Origin: an uncultured Tenacibaculum sp.
Lineage (GTDB): Bacteria; Bacteroidota; Bacteroidia; Flavobacteriales; Flavobacteriaceae
Reading direction: 5' to 3'
DNA length: 35,535 bases
Assembly: GCA_938041625.1 (NCBI GenBank)
Contig: CALISK010000200.1
Location: 1-35,535, forward strand
Both the position numbers and the translations under genes were made by a program. This document shows, piece by piece, positions 17,430 to 25,559 of this stretch (position 1 is the stretch's first letter; every line of letters begins with the position of its first letter). The notes under the pieces were generated by a model, which saw only the letters and a list, made by a program, of their open reading frames with translations, ran no database searches and was not told the DNA's origin.

Positions 17430-17647
17430 TTTTAATAGTTTTTAACTTATAGAGCTAATGTATAAATTATTTTAATGTTGTTCTTTATTGTTAACTATAT
17501 AAACCCTTAAATTATTATAGGTAGATATTCAATTTATAGTTTCTATTTTCAAAAATTATATGACTCTATCATTTCAAAAGATGCAATATTAGCGTCAAAA
17601 TATTTGTCATTTTCACACATTTTTATTCCTATTTGTTTTCTTTATTT

Positions 17648-18310
17648 TTAAACCTTTAATTCGTTAATTATATCATCACAATTTATTTCTTCATATATCA
17701 TATTACCAACAATTAACTTTTTTAAATTTGGTAACTTTTTCAATAGATTGGATACTTCTTTTTTTATTTCAAATTTACTTTTCCCTGTATTTCTATCATA
17801 AGCAATTTCAAGTACTTCTAACGTTTTAGCTGTTTGAAGGTCTGATATTCCTGTTAAATATTTACAGTTACGAATTGAGAAGTGTTTTAAGTTCTTCAAT
17901 TTTGAGAAATTAGTTAACTCTTTTATGTTTACATCAAATAGAGTTATGGATTCAATCGTGGTTGTATTTTTCAAAAAAGATAAATCTTCTATTTCTTTTG
18001 ATTTCATCAACTCTAAATTTAAATTCTTTATTTTAAGTGTCTCTATAAAATCAAGATTCTTGATATTACTACTAGATATCAATAAATACTCAAGATTTAA
18101 ACAATCAATCAGTACTGAATAATCTTTTATGACACTACCTGCAAATCCTATTTTTTTGAGGTTCTTAAACTTTTTTAAAAATCTTAATGAAATTTTCTTG
18201 AAAACAATTAAAAATAACTCTTCTATTTCATCTAAGTTCTTATTTTGAAGAATATTCAAATCTTTTACCCCATTTAATATTTCAATTTCAATTCTTTTAT
18301 CATTAATCAT
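17648..18310 (-). CDS. Leucine-rich-repeat-like cytosolic protein
   Basis: This 220-residue protein has no signal peptide and is built of irregular LRR-like units: LKNLKKIGFAGS, LNLEYLLISSSNIKNLDF, TIESITLFDVNIKELTNF, LKNLKHFSIRNC, TLEVLEIAYD and LPNLKKLIVGN. The spacing is about 22-24 residues. LRRs form a curved binding surface. Small stand-alone LRR proteins are found among immunity candidates in Bacteroidota. The 218-bp and 270-bp gaps on either side set it apart from its neighbours. Confidence 0.7.
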   Translation of the reverse strand: MINDKRIEIEILNGVKDLNILQNKNLDEIEELFLIVFKKISLRFLKKFKNLKKIGFAGSVIKDYSVLIDCLNLEYLLISSSNIKNLDFIETLKIKNLNLELMKSKEIEDLSFLKNTTTIESITLFDVNIKELTNFSKLKNLKHFSIRNCKYLTGISDLQTAKTLEVLEIAYDRNTGKSKFEIKKEVSNLLKKLPNLKKLIVGNMIYEEINCDDIINELKV

Positions 18311-18580
18311 ATTTCTGACTTGATTAGTGTGTTTGCAGATAATATAACGACAAAGACTGCTCGTAATAGATAAAAAATCATACTCCTTTTTTTAAATTAC
18401 TTTTGTAAAAAAAGTAAAAACATCTTTTATAATTAAAACTATTGAGTTTATTTATGTAACTAATAATTCTATTTCGTTATATTATTTTTTAATTTTTATT
18501 AAAGAAAACCTCTATTAATGATAAAATAATTCATCATCTCAAAAACACAACATAGAACTATTAATAAACATCTCTTTAAT

Positions 18581-19537
18581 TTACTTTTCAATTTCTTTTA
18601 TAAATATTAATTTACTTCCATTCCACTTATAATATTTAAAAGATATTTTCTTAATGTTTTTTGAATACACTTTTGTAGTTTTCAATACCACTAAATTTCT
18701 TACTGGAATATTAATGGATGAACTTGGTTCAACAATATCGAACGTTAAATCGTTTTTTAAAATATCTTTAAACTTTCCCCAAGGCGCTAAAACCACTTTA
18801 TTTGCAGTTACTATAGGAATATATAGTGTAAAAATTTGATCTTCTAACTCATCATTTTCTTCGTATTCAACCTCATCAGAACTCCATAATTTAATTAGTT
18901 TATTTTTTGTTGTAACTATTATTTCTTGATGAGATCTTCCTGGGCATGATTCTTCTTCGGTTCTGTAATTAAAAATATAATTTATTCCTTCTAAAGCATG
19001 TTCAGATTCATATAAATTCTCTAAAACATGATAGTCATAGTAATGTGGTATTGTATATTTTTGAAGTATTTTATTTGTTTTGGTATTAAATAATTTAATT
19101 GAAAAGGCGCCTTCATTATTGGATTTTGTTATAATTTTACCTAAAATTCCTAAATCCAATTTACTGTAACTTGTATAAAAGTTACTCATTACATTCGCTT
19201 TAATATATCCTCCTTCTTTAAAATCTGGATTCCATCCTTGCAGCTTATACCAATATATTCCTTCGTTTAAAATATGTTCTTGTACTGTATATTGACTATC
19301 GCTAAATTTTAGTTCTCTCACCACTTCACTTAAAGTATCTGGAGCGGCATATATATTAGCTGTTTCTGGAAAAATAAAAGTTCTTAAACCAGAAGGTAAA
19401 TTTAGAACATGTTTATAGTTATCTATCTTTTTAATAACAATACTATCTCTTAATATAACCTCTTCTACTTTTATATTTTCTTGTTTACAATTTGTAAACA
19501 TTAGTAGTGCTATTATAATTAAAAATACTTTATTCAT
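18581..19537 (-). CDS. Lipoprotein with SH3-like domain
   Basis: This 318-residue protein has lipobox FTNC (Cys17). Residues from about 58 to 118 look like an SH3b domain: NIYAAPDTLSEVVRELKF, then GIYWYKLQGWNPDFKEGGYIKA. The remaining 200 residues are beta-rich and unassigned, with a C-terminal KYYKWNGSKLIFIKEIEK that is common in uncharacterised flavobacterial proteins. Its plan matches the secreted SH3 protein at 10864-11826, although the tails do not look closely alike. Envelope anchoring and ligand binding are likely; an enzyme role is not indicated. Confidence 0.65.
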   Translation of the reverse strand: MNKVFLIIIALLMFTNCKQENIKVEEVILRDSIVIKKIDNYKHVLNLPSGLRTFIFPETANIYAAPDTLSEVVRELKFSDSQYTVQEHILNEGIYWYKLQGWNPDFKEGGYIKANVMSNFYTSYSKLDLGILGKIITKSNNEGAFSIKLFNTKTNKILQKYTIPHYYDYHVLENLYESEHALEGINYIFNYRTEEESCPGRSHQEIIVTTKNKLIKLWSSDEVEYEENDELEDQIFTLYIPIVTANKVVLAPWGKFKDILKNDLTFDIVEPSSSINIPVRNLVVLKTTKVYSKNIKKISFKYYKWNGSKLIFIKEIEK

Positions 19538-19713
19538 TAGTACTTATTTATTAAGGGTACGCTAAAGTATATGAACTATTGTTTTTAATAATTACTCAAT
19601 TAATTTTTGTAGCTTATTATTGTATTTCCGTATTAATTTTAAAATAAATAGACCACACCAAAAAAGACATCCTAAAAGTGTTTTTTTTAATATAGTCTCA
19701 TTTTTTGTTGTAA

Positions 19714-20115
19714 TTATTTCTTTAATTCAAATTTTTCAAATTGACCATTTGAAATAAGAGTTTCTGCATTTTCTAATTTACAAGACCTACCAAACATAAT
19801 ACTTAGTTTTTTTAATCTCATTATTATTGTATTATTTTTTATTGTGTAAGTTCCACTTGAAGATATTGTTCCTTGTGAATAATTCCAATAAGAAACATTA
19901 ACATCTTTTTTATTAACAAACTCAATAGAAGCAAGACTTGTAAGGTATGTTTTTGCAAAATCTGGATTCGCTTTTATATCTTCTGGCGATAATTGGTTTT
20001 CTGCATACCCTTTTTCTTCAAAAGTTTTTCCTGATAAATATGATGATGAAACTTTATACGTTTGATTACAAGAGATCAATAAAAAAATTGTTGCTGTTAA
20101 AAATATCTTTTTCAT
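19714..20115 (-). CDS. Small lipoprotein, lipocalin-like
   Basis: This 133-residue protein has lipobox LISC (Cys16 from this start). The ORF track begins 20 codons earlier at 20175, but those residues would precede the signal peptide MKKIFLTATIFLLISC, so the ATG at 20115 is chosen. After the lipobox come GKTFEEKGYAENQ, IEFVNKKDVNVSYWNYSQG and SGTYTIKNNTIIMRLKK, a typical strand-turn pattern of lipocalin-like domains in Bacteroidota. The function is unknown. Confidence 0.65.
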   Translation of the reverse strand: MKKIFLTATIFLLISCNQTYKVSSSYLSGKTFEEKGYAENQLSPEDIKANPDFAKTYLTSLASIEFVNKKDVNVSYWNYSQGTISSSGTYTIKNNTIIMRLKKLSIMFGRSCKLENAETLISNGQFEKFELKK

Positions 20116-20219
20116 TATTATGTTATTTTTAATTATGTCTTTAATTTTAATAAACATTAACCTTATCAGTTGCATAGGTTAATCAGATTATGATATGAAA
20201 AATCAATGTTAATAATTTT

Positions 20220-21353
20220 TTACACCTTGTACAAACTAAAACAACCATAATCGGTTCTTACTCCTAAATCTTCTCCTATAAATTTAATTTTTGCAGTTTT
20301 CACCATATGCGCTATTTTAAAACTACCTATCTTCTTTTTATTAATAAAATCGAAAATATAGACTGTTTGCCCTTGTCTTACCACTAGTTTTGATTGGTCA
20401 TTATTAAAACAAAAATCATTTACTTCTTTTGTATATTCAGGAATATCCAAGGAAGGGTATTCAATTTGCTTCCCGTCTTTTAAATTAAAAAAACGTAGTG
20501 GTTTTGGGTAATATTCTTTAACAACTAATATCTTTTCCAATTCTATGAACTCCATTTCACTTACAATATCGAAATCTCCTTTAATTTCTTTTACTCTTTT
20601 TTTATTTTTTATATCAATAATATTAATTTCTCCTATTTTGTTATGAAGAGCTAACATATTTTGAGTTTTTGAGGTGATTGCACAAAAAGGAGAATTTCCT
20701 TTAATAATTTCAACCTCGTAAGGTTGAGTAAAAATGACTTCGTTTTTACTATTTTTAACAAATAACTTTTCATTTGTTCCATAACTGTATGATTCTTTAG
20801 ATACTGATATAAAACTTGCCCATTCACCTTTTTCTCTATCTGCTATTTTTTCAAAGTTGTACGTATTTATATCAAAAGAATAAATATGATGATCTAAATC
20901 CATTAACAATAAATTATTAATTGAACTGTATTTAATATCCCATGGTAATACTTTAGGAAGTTTAATTGTGTTCTTCAAATCCCCTTTGTTATCTATATAA
21001 ATGATAAAATCATAACTATTTTTAGGATCTTCATAAGAGCCATGTTTGTATACAAAAATTCCTCTAGGTGTATCTTCAAAAGATAAAGCTCCTGTATAAC
21101 CTGTACCTACTAAATAATGTAATTTAGGAGTTCCAAATGTTTCTGTTTCATTACTTAGTATATATCCTTTTTTTAGAATCTCCCATTCTTTCTTATAAAA
21201 AAACTTAAGAGCATCTTCCTTTAACTTAAAAACCTTCTTATAGCTTCTTAGTTTTTCTTTCTTACCAATTTCATATAGAACCTCTGATTGTAATAACTCT
21301 ATATTAAATATTTTATCGATTTGCTTGTTATATAAAGAATGTTTTATAGTCAT
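20220..21353 (-). CDS. Propeller protein with WGR-like N-terminus
   Basis: This 377-residue cytosolic protein has no signal peptide. The first 65 residues (SEVLYEIGKKEKLRSYKKVF, then EDALKFFYKKEWEILKKGY) resemble the second half of a WGR domain, where a strand pair is followed by a helix and the end motif EK.KKGY. The key W-G-R residues are not visible, so it would be degenerate. The rest is a beta-propeller with WD40-like blades (for example EINIIDIKNKKRVKEIKG and TVYIFDFINKKKIGSFKIAH). The fold implies protein binding. The catalytic role is unknown. Confidence 0.62.
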   Translation of the reverse strand: MTIKHSLYNKQIDKIFNIELLQSEVLYEIGKKEKLRSYKKVFKLKEDALKFFYKKEWEILKKGYILSNETETFGTPKLHYLVGTGYTGALSFEDTPRGIFVYKHGSYEDPKNSYDFIIYIDNKGDLKNTIKLPKVLPWDIKYSSINNLLLMDLDHHIYSFDINTYNFEKIADREKGEWASFISVSKESYSYGTNEKLFVKNSKNEVIFTQPYEVEIIKGNSPFCAITSKTQNMLALHNKIGEINIIDIKNKKRVKEIKGDFDIVSEMEFIELEKILVVKEYYPKPLRFFNLKDGKQIEYPSLDIPEYTKEVNDFCFNNDQSKLVVRQGQTVYIFDFINKKKIGSFKIAHMVKTAKIKFIGEDLGVRTDYGCFSLYKV

Positions 21354-21388
21354 TTTATTACTTCTTGTTTTTATTAAAGGGCTTTTTA

Positions 21389-22483
21389 CTATTTATAATA
21401 CTCTTCTCCATTTACATCTACATAACCCTCTCCATATTCTTCATGCTTAAATTCCGCTAAATTAAATTCAAACGGTTTTAGTTCTAAGTATCTAATGGAA
21501 GTTATATCATAATATCCGTATAACTTGTTTCTCTTTACTTTAATAGGCCACTGAGTAATATCTACAGAATCAAAATACTCTATTCCATATTTTTTAGATA
21601 GAATTCCAAAATAAGTTCCAAAATCTATGATCATAGATTCTTTTTTTGGAGAATTTTCATCGTATTGTAATGTTCGTTTCTTATTTAAAAAATAAATATC
21701 TTTTATGTTTTCTTTCTTTAAAGAGTCAATAACCTTATAATTATCAAAATTATAACTTGTAAATCCTATTGCTTTTTTTAAAATAAAATACTCTTCAACT
21801 TCTTCAATTTTTAAACCGTACGTAGTAACATTTCCACAAACTTCTTGACTATTTATTTTTATATCAATAGCCTCTTTAAGTTTGTTTAATTCTTCATCGT
21901 AATATTCAATTTCCGTAGTATCATTTAACACCTGAAAACCATTAGATATTCGAGAAATATGTTTAATCTTTTTTAATATTACGTCTCCTTTTCCATTAGT
22001 AACAGTTAATCGATTTCCTTTTTTTATAACCGTATACTGTTTGCCTTGCAAAAAAAGATTCCAAGTATTTTTTACAGGATACGATCTATCGTATTCTCTT
22101 ATTATTTTAGCGTTTATTTTTCTAGGTAATTTAATATAAATGCTAGCTTTCATATATAATTCATCTTCACTCCAAAAAAAATGATCATCTACATGTGAAA
22201 TCATCTCAACAGAACAAGAAGTAATTAATCTATTTTCTAATTCATCATATAAATGTACTTTTCCGCCAGCATCTCCAAATTTCACAAATGGCAGTTTTAA
22301 ATTAAAATACTTACTCCTAGATGCATATATACTGTACTGACCATCTGGACTGTAACTTTTATAATATTCACCTTCTGTTATAGTACTAATCCAATATAGC
22401 GTAATAGTTAAGCCAATAAAAATTCCTAATATAATTTTAGTTCTAAATTTCATTTTTAGAATTTGTTTCCTGTATGAAACCAT
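21389..22483 (-). CDS. Membrane-anchored beta-rich protein
   Basis: This 364-residue protein has one N-terminal membrane helix (IILGIFIGLTITLYWI) and a long extracytoplasmic part. It opens with YYKSYSPDGQYSIYASRSKYF, the style of a propeller blade. Near the end, KVKRNKLYGYYDITSIRYLELKPF resembles a WG repeat, and the end GEGYVDVNGEEYY looks like another. The start could also be the Met at 22453 (MKFRTK), which keeps the helix intact. The function is unknown. The gaps to both neighbours are about 35 bp. Confidence 0.58.
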   Translation of the reverse strand: MVSYRKQILKMKFRTKIILGIFIGLTITLYWISTITEGEYYKSYSPDGQYSIYASRSKYFNLKLPFVKFGDAGGKVHLYDELENRLITSCSVEMISHVDDHFFWSEDELYMKASIYIKLPRKINAKIIREYDRSYPVKNTWNLFLQGKQYTVIKKGNRLTVTNGKGDVILKKIKHISRISNGFQVLNDTTEIEYYDEELNKLKEAIDIKINSQEVCGNVTTYGLKIEEVEEYFILKKAIGFTSYNFDNYKVIDSLKKENIKDIYFLNKKRTLQYDENSPKKESMIIDFGTYFGILSKKYGIEYFDSVDITQWPIKVKRNKLYGYYDITSIRYLELKPFEFNLAEFKHEEYGEGYVDVNGEEYYK

Positions 22484-22517
22484 TTCTTTTACATATAATA
22501 CTTATAAAAGCATGGTA

Positions 22518-23045
22518 TTAAGGTTTTATCATTTTTGTGATTTCTTGTTTAATTTCTAAAATGTTATCCATCTCTTTAGGTATCATTACAAAATTCCCAA
22601 CTACACCAGAAACTTTAATTTGTATACCTCTTTTTTTCTCTTTTATCGATTTAATTTTACTTGCTAAAAATGTTTTATTGCTATAAGTACCAAACCTATT
22701 AACACGATTATAAAAATATTTTTGAATAAAATTGAGTTCTTCTTTAAATTCTTTACTTGTTCCAATAGTAACAGAATTATTGTCAATTATTACAAACCGA
22801 TACTTATTTAGTTTATATAACATACCATTAACTTGTTTAAACATGAATCCAAAAAGCACGATAAATAATAAACCTCCTAAAGTTAATGGTATTACCGCTA
22901 TTTTTGCATCGTCTTTTAAAATCAAAAAAAAAGTTATAGATATAATCAAACCAACTACTATTACTGAAGAAACCAAAGTGGTTTTTCTTGTCTTATTTGC
23001 TAATTCTTCTAATATTCTAGGGTTTGTTATTTTATATGTTTTCAT
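22518..23045 (-). CDS. Two-helix membrane protein with PH-like domain
   Basis: This 175-residue protein has a polar start (MKTYKITNPRILEELANKT), two membrane helices at about 24-43 and 49-69, then a soluble region with YRFVIIDNNSVTIG and SGVVGNFVMIPKEMDN. The last part resembles bacterial PH-like (YcxB-type) domains. It probably sits in the inner membrane with both ends in the cytosol. The role is unknown. Confidence 0.55.
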   Translation of the reverse strand: MKTYKITNPRILEELANKTRKTTLVSSVIVVGLIISITFFLILKDDAKIAVIPLTLGGLLFIVLFGFMFKQVNGMLYKLNKYRFVIIDNNSVTIGTSKEFKEELNFIQKYFYNRVNRFGTYSNKTFLASKIKSIKEKKRGIQIKVSGVVGNFVMIPKEMDNILEIKQEITKMIKP

Positions 23046-23093
23046 TTTAAAATCTAATTTCTATTATAAAAAAACTTCAAATTTCAATTGTTT

Positions 23094-23813
23094 TTATAAC
23101 TTTATTCTATTTAATGTTGCATCAAAAAATACTACTTCTTTTTCTTCTTTTACTCCTTTCATTTCGTCTACTAACTTTTCTAAAATTACCCATTCACTTT
23201 CAAAAAGTAAATCATCATTATCTTTATTAATAAACGCTATTGTTTTTGATATAAATTCTTCATTTTTATACCCCCAAGAAATAGGCCTTGGCTCAAAATG
23301 TCTTCTGTATCCTCTTATAGCCATTCCAAACAAACTTACACAAGGAATTCTTTCTCCTATCTCAATTTTATGATTTGGTAAATTATTTATGGTCATTTTC
23401 TGACAACCCCAAATTACTTTCTCTTGTTCTGAAGAAGATCGCATATCTGCCAATGCAATAATTTTAATCGGATTTAACTCTATGATTATTGCGGGAATAA
23501 TTAATCCATTTTCGTAAGCAATTCTTTTAGTGACACTTCCTTTTCCTAAGGAGAATGAAAGCATTCCTAAAAATAAGGTTATAGGTACTAAAAATGATCC
23601 CCAAATCCAATGTCCTGTATAAAATGAATAAACAGATAAACTTAAACAACCTACTGTTAAAATAAGCGCAACATATTTAAGCGGATTTACTTTTACTTCA
23701 TATTCATCAAACTTTTCTATTTGATCTTCATCTGGTTCTATATTCATTGCTCTAGAGGCAGCGCTTAGATTTAATATATCTCCTTGATCTCCGATCTCTT
23801 TTTTAATTTCCAT
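23094..23813 (-). CDS. DUF3239-like membrane protein
   Basis: This 239-residue protein has an acidic N-terminal region, two membrane helices (about 48-67 and 69-88), then a soluble domain starting YENGLIIPAIIIELNPIKIIALADM. That string (G-L-.-P-.....NP..I..LAD) is characteristic of DUF3239 as I remember it. Further on are GERIPCVSLFGMA and RPISWGYKNEEFI. DUF3239 has no known function. It is next to another two-helix protein gene, so the two may act together at the inner membrane. Confidence 0.65.
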   Translation of the reverse strand: MEIKKEIGDQGDILNLSAASRAMNIEPDEDQIEKFDEYEVKVNPLKYVALILTVGCLSLSVYSFYTGHWIWGSFLVPITLFLGMLSFSLGKGSVTKRIAYENGLIIPAIIIELNPIKIIALADMRSSSEQEKVIWGCQKMTINNLPNHKIEIGERIPCVSLFGMAIRGYRRHFEPRPISWGYKNEEFISKTIAFINKDNDDLLFESEWVILEKLVDEMKGVKEEKEVVFFDATLNRIKL

Positions 23814-23869
23814 TAAAATTATTTTCTTATTTAAATTATTTCTTTTTATTTATGAAGTTAATTTCTTAA

Positions 23870-24670
23870 TTACCCCATAATATCATATACCTTTCCAGAA
23901 TCAATTAACTTTTCTTTACTATTGTATAACTCTTCATAAACTCCACCTCTTATTGGTTTTTCTATTTTATAATTACCATTTCTATAAAAAGTTTTTACAA
24001 CCCCATTTGTATATGTTATCCTTTTTTTTATTTTATTTCTAAAGTCAAAATTTTTTATTACTTCTTTTATACTTCCTGGTAAATTTTTAGTTTTTATTAC
24101 AGTTATTAATTTTCCTTTTAAATATTTTTCTTCAATTCCTTTAATAAAATCTATTTTAGAACAATCACCCATTTCAGGGTTTTCATAATAATCACTACAC
24201 GAATATTCATAAATATTCTCTCCCTTTATTGTTTTTAATTCATAATAAACAGTTTTAGTTTCTTTATATGATTTTGTTATAATAGTATCTCCCCTCGTAT
24301 AAGTTTCTTTTTCTAAATATTTTTTTCTTTGATGAAATTCTTTAACACCTAAAACAAGCCCTTCTTTTACTTTTATCTCAGCTAATAATTGTCCTTCTTT
24401 CTGAACTCCAATAATTACTTTTACCGTTCCATCTATTTCTCCTGTGCTTACTATAGAAAACCAAAAAGACAAAGGTTGTGTACCTTCTTTAATCTCATAC
24501 ATATAACTACCTGGATGCAGTTTTTTACCATTTTTATTCTTAGCATGTACTTTTTCGCCTGTATTACCTCTATTATAAATATTAGTTTCATAATCTTTCT
24601 TGGAAAGTAGCGTTTGCCCAAATGTTAATAAAACTGACAGTAAGCAAATTAGAGTTGTTATTTTTTTCAT
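23870..24670 (-). CDS. Secreted protein, unknown
   Basis: This 266-residue protein has a clear signal peptide MKKITTLICLLSVLLTFGQ. It contains Lys- and Glu-rich strands: PGSYMYEIKEGTQPLSFWFS, GTVKVIIGVQKEGQLLAEIKV, and repeats near the end such as TYTNGVVKTFYRNGNYKIEK and VYEELYNSKEKLIDSGKVYD. The latter recall MORN-like or toxin-antidote antitoxin repeats of the form NG..K..Y.NG..., but only about two units are visible. The function is unknown. It lies 17 bp behind the SUFU gene, so they are co-transcribed. Confidence 0.6.
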   Translation of the reverse strand: MKKITTLICLLSVLLTFGQTLLSKKDYETNIYNRGNTGEKVHAKNKNGKKLHPGSYMYEIKEGTQPLSFWFSIVSTGEIDGTVKVIIGVQKEGQLLAEIKVKEGLVLGVKEFHQRKKYLEKETYTRGDTIITKSYKETKTVYYELKTIKGENIYEYSCSDYYENPEMGDCSKIDFIKGIEEKYLKGKLITVIKTKNLPGSIKEVIKNFDFRNKIKKRITYTNGVVKTFYRNGNYKIEKPIRGGVYEELYNSKEKLIDSGKVYDIMG

Positions 24671-24687
24671 TTTTTAAAAATTATTTT

Positions 24688-25338
24688 TTATTTCCTTTTC
24701 AAATCAGTTATTAATAATGGATTCTCTTTTCGCAATCTCTCTAATAACTTTTGAGTTTCTGTAGTTTTAGGATTTACTAATAACTGTTCATATTCTTTAG
24801 AAGTAATACCTACCATTTGTAAAAACTGAACCTCACCATGCGGTGTATTTATTTTTCCAAGTTCAGGATCAGAAACAAAAGCAATCGCTGTTATTTCTGT
24901 ATCTGTATTTAATCGAATAGGGCCATTAGCAGGAATAAAATGAAACTCTTCAAACCATTTTTTACTATTAAAAACATACTTCGCTAAATTTTGCATTAGA
25001 GATACTACCCATTGAAGATCTTCCTTATCTTCTTCTAAAGGAATTAAACGAAAAGTAAATTCAAATCCCCAACCACTAAATTCATTCCCTGTAGCTTCTT
25101 CATTGTAATAAAGATTTGACATTCCGTACGAAATAAAATGATCGTGATCTTTTTGCTTTTTCGATTTATAGATACTAACACCATCTAGAGGATCTTCTCC
25201 TCCTAACATCATTTTAAGAATAGTTGCATAATGTTTTGGTTCTTCATTAGGATATAATTTCTCTATTACTTCATCAATACTTTTCCAACCAACTGCTTCA
25301 TCTTCATTATACTTTTTTCTATATTCTTCTATATTCAC
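24688..25338 (-). CDS. Suppressor of fused (SUFU) domain protein
   Basis: This 216-residue protein is close to the usual length of bacterial SUFU proteins. Recognisable parts are the early acidic segment with VGWKSIDEVIEKLYP, then DHFISYGMSNLYY, the core GWGFEFTFRLIP near residues 92-103, and GEVQFLQMVGITSKEYEQL near the C-terminus. Bacterial SUFU domains were described by comparative genomics as immunity proteins of polymorphic toxin systems. It is cytosolic. It is the first gene of the minus-strand run, behind a terminator, so it probably follows the promoter. A toxin gene is not present in the window. Confidence 0.85.
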   Translation of the reverse strand: MNIEEYRKKYNEDEAVGWKSIDEVIEKLYPNEEPKHYATILKMMLGGEDPLDGVSIYKSKKQKDHDHFISYGMSNLYYNEEATGNEFSGWGFEFTFRLIPLEEDKEDLQWVVSLMQNLAKYVFNSKKWFEEFHFIPANGPIRLNTDTEITAIAFVSDPELGKINTPHGEVQFLQMVGITSKEYEQLLVNPKTTETQKLLERLRKENPLLITDLKRK

Positions 25339-25506
25339 TTCTATTAGAATTAAAAATTACCGATAGTAAATATATTGAAACCTTCTTTTATTAATATTAA
25401 TGAAACTATTTCTGTATGTGAAGAATATTTTTTTGCTTTAAATACACTAACATCTGTAAAAAACAAGTAACTTAAAATTCTTTTCTAAAAATTATTTAAA
25501 ATAAAG

Positions 25507-25534
25507 ACTCCTTAAACTTTAAGGTTTAAGGAGT
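25507..25534 (-). terminator. Intrinsic terminator of the PIG-L gene
   Basis: ACTCCTTAAAC (25507-25517) pairs with GTTTAAGGAGT (25524-25534): an 11-bp perfect stem with a 6-nt loop. T-rich tracts follow on both strands. It lies 26 nt behind the stop of the PIG-L gene and insulates the 23-gene run from it. Confidence 0.85.
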
Positions 25535-25559
25535 TTTTATTTTATTAAAAAATGAATTT

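Noticed and set aside
18398-18405. TACTTTTG on the + strand, matching the -7 consensus
   Set aside because: No + strand gene follows and no -33 element is seen; it is also part of a simple A/T palindrome.
19569-19577. Near-consensus -7 box (TACTTTAG) upstream of the gene at 18581
   Set aside because: The final TTTG is broken and the -33 spacing is poor.
22732-23373. Plus-strand ORF of 213 aa
   Set aside because: It lies antisense to two minus-strand genes with clear membrane helices and domain patterns; Ser/Leu/Ile-rich antisense composition marks it as a shadow.
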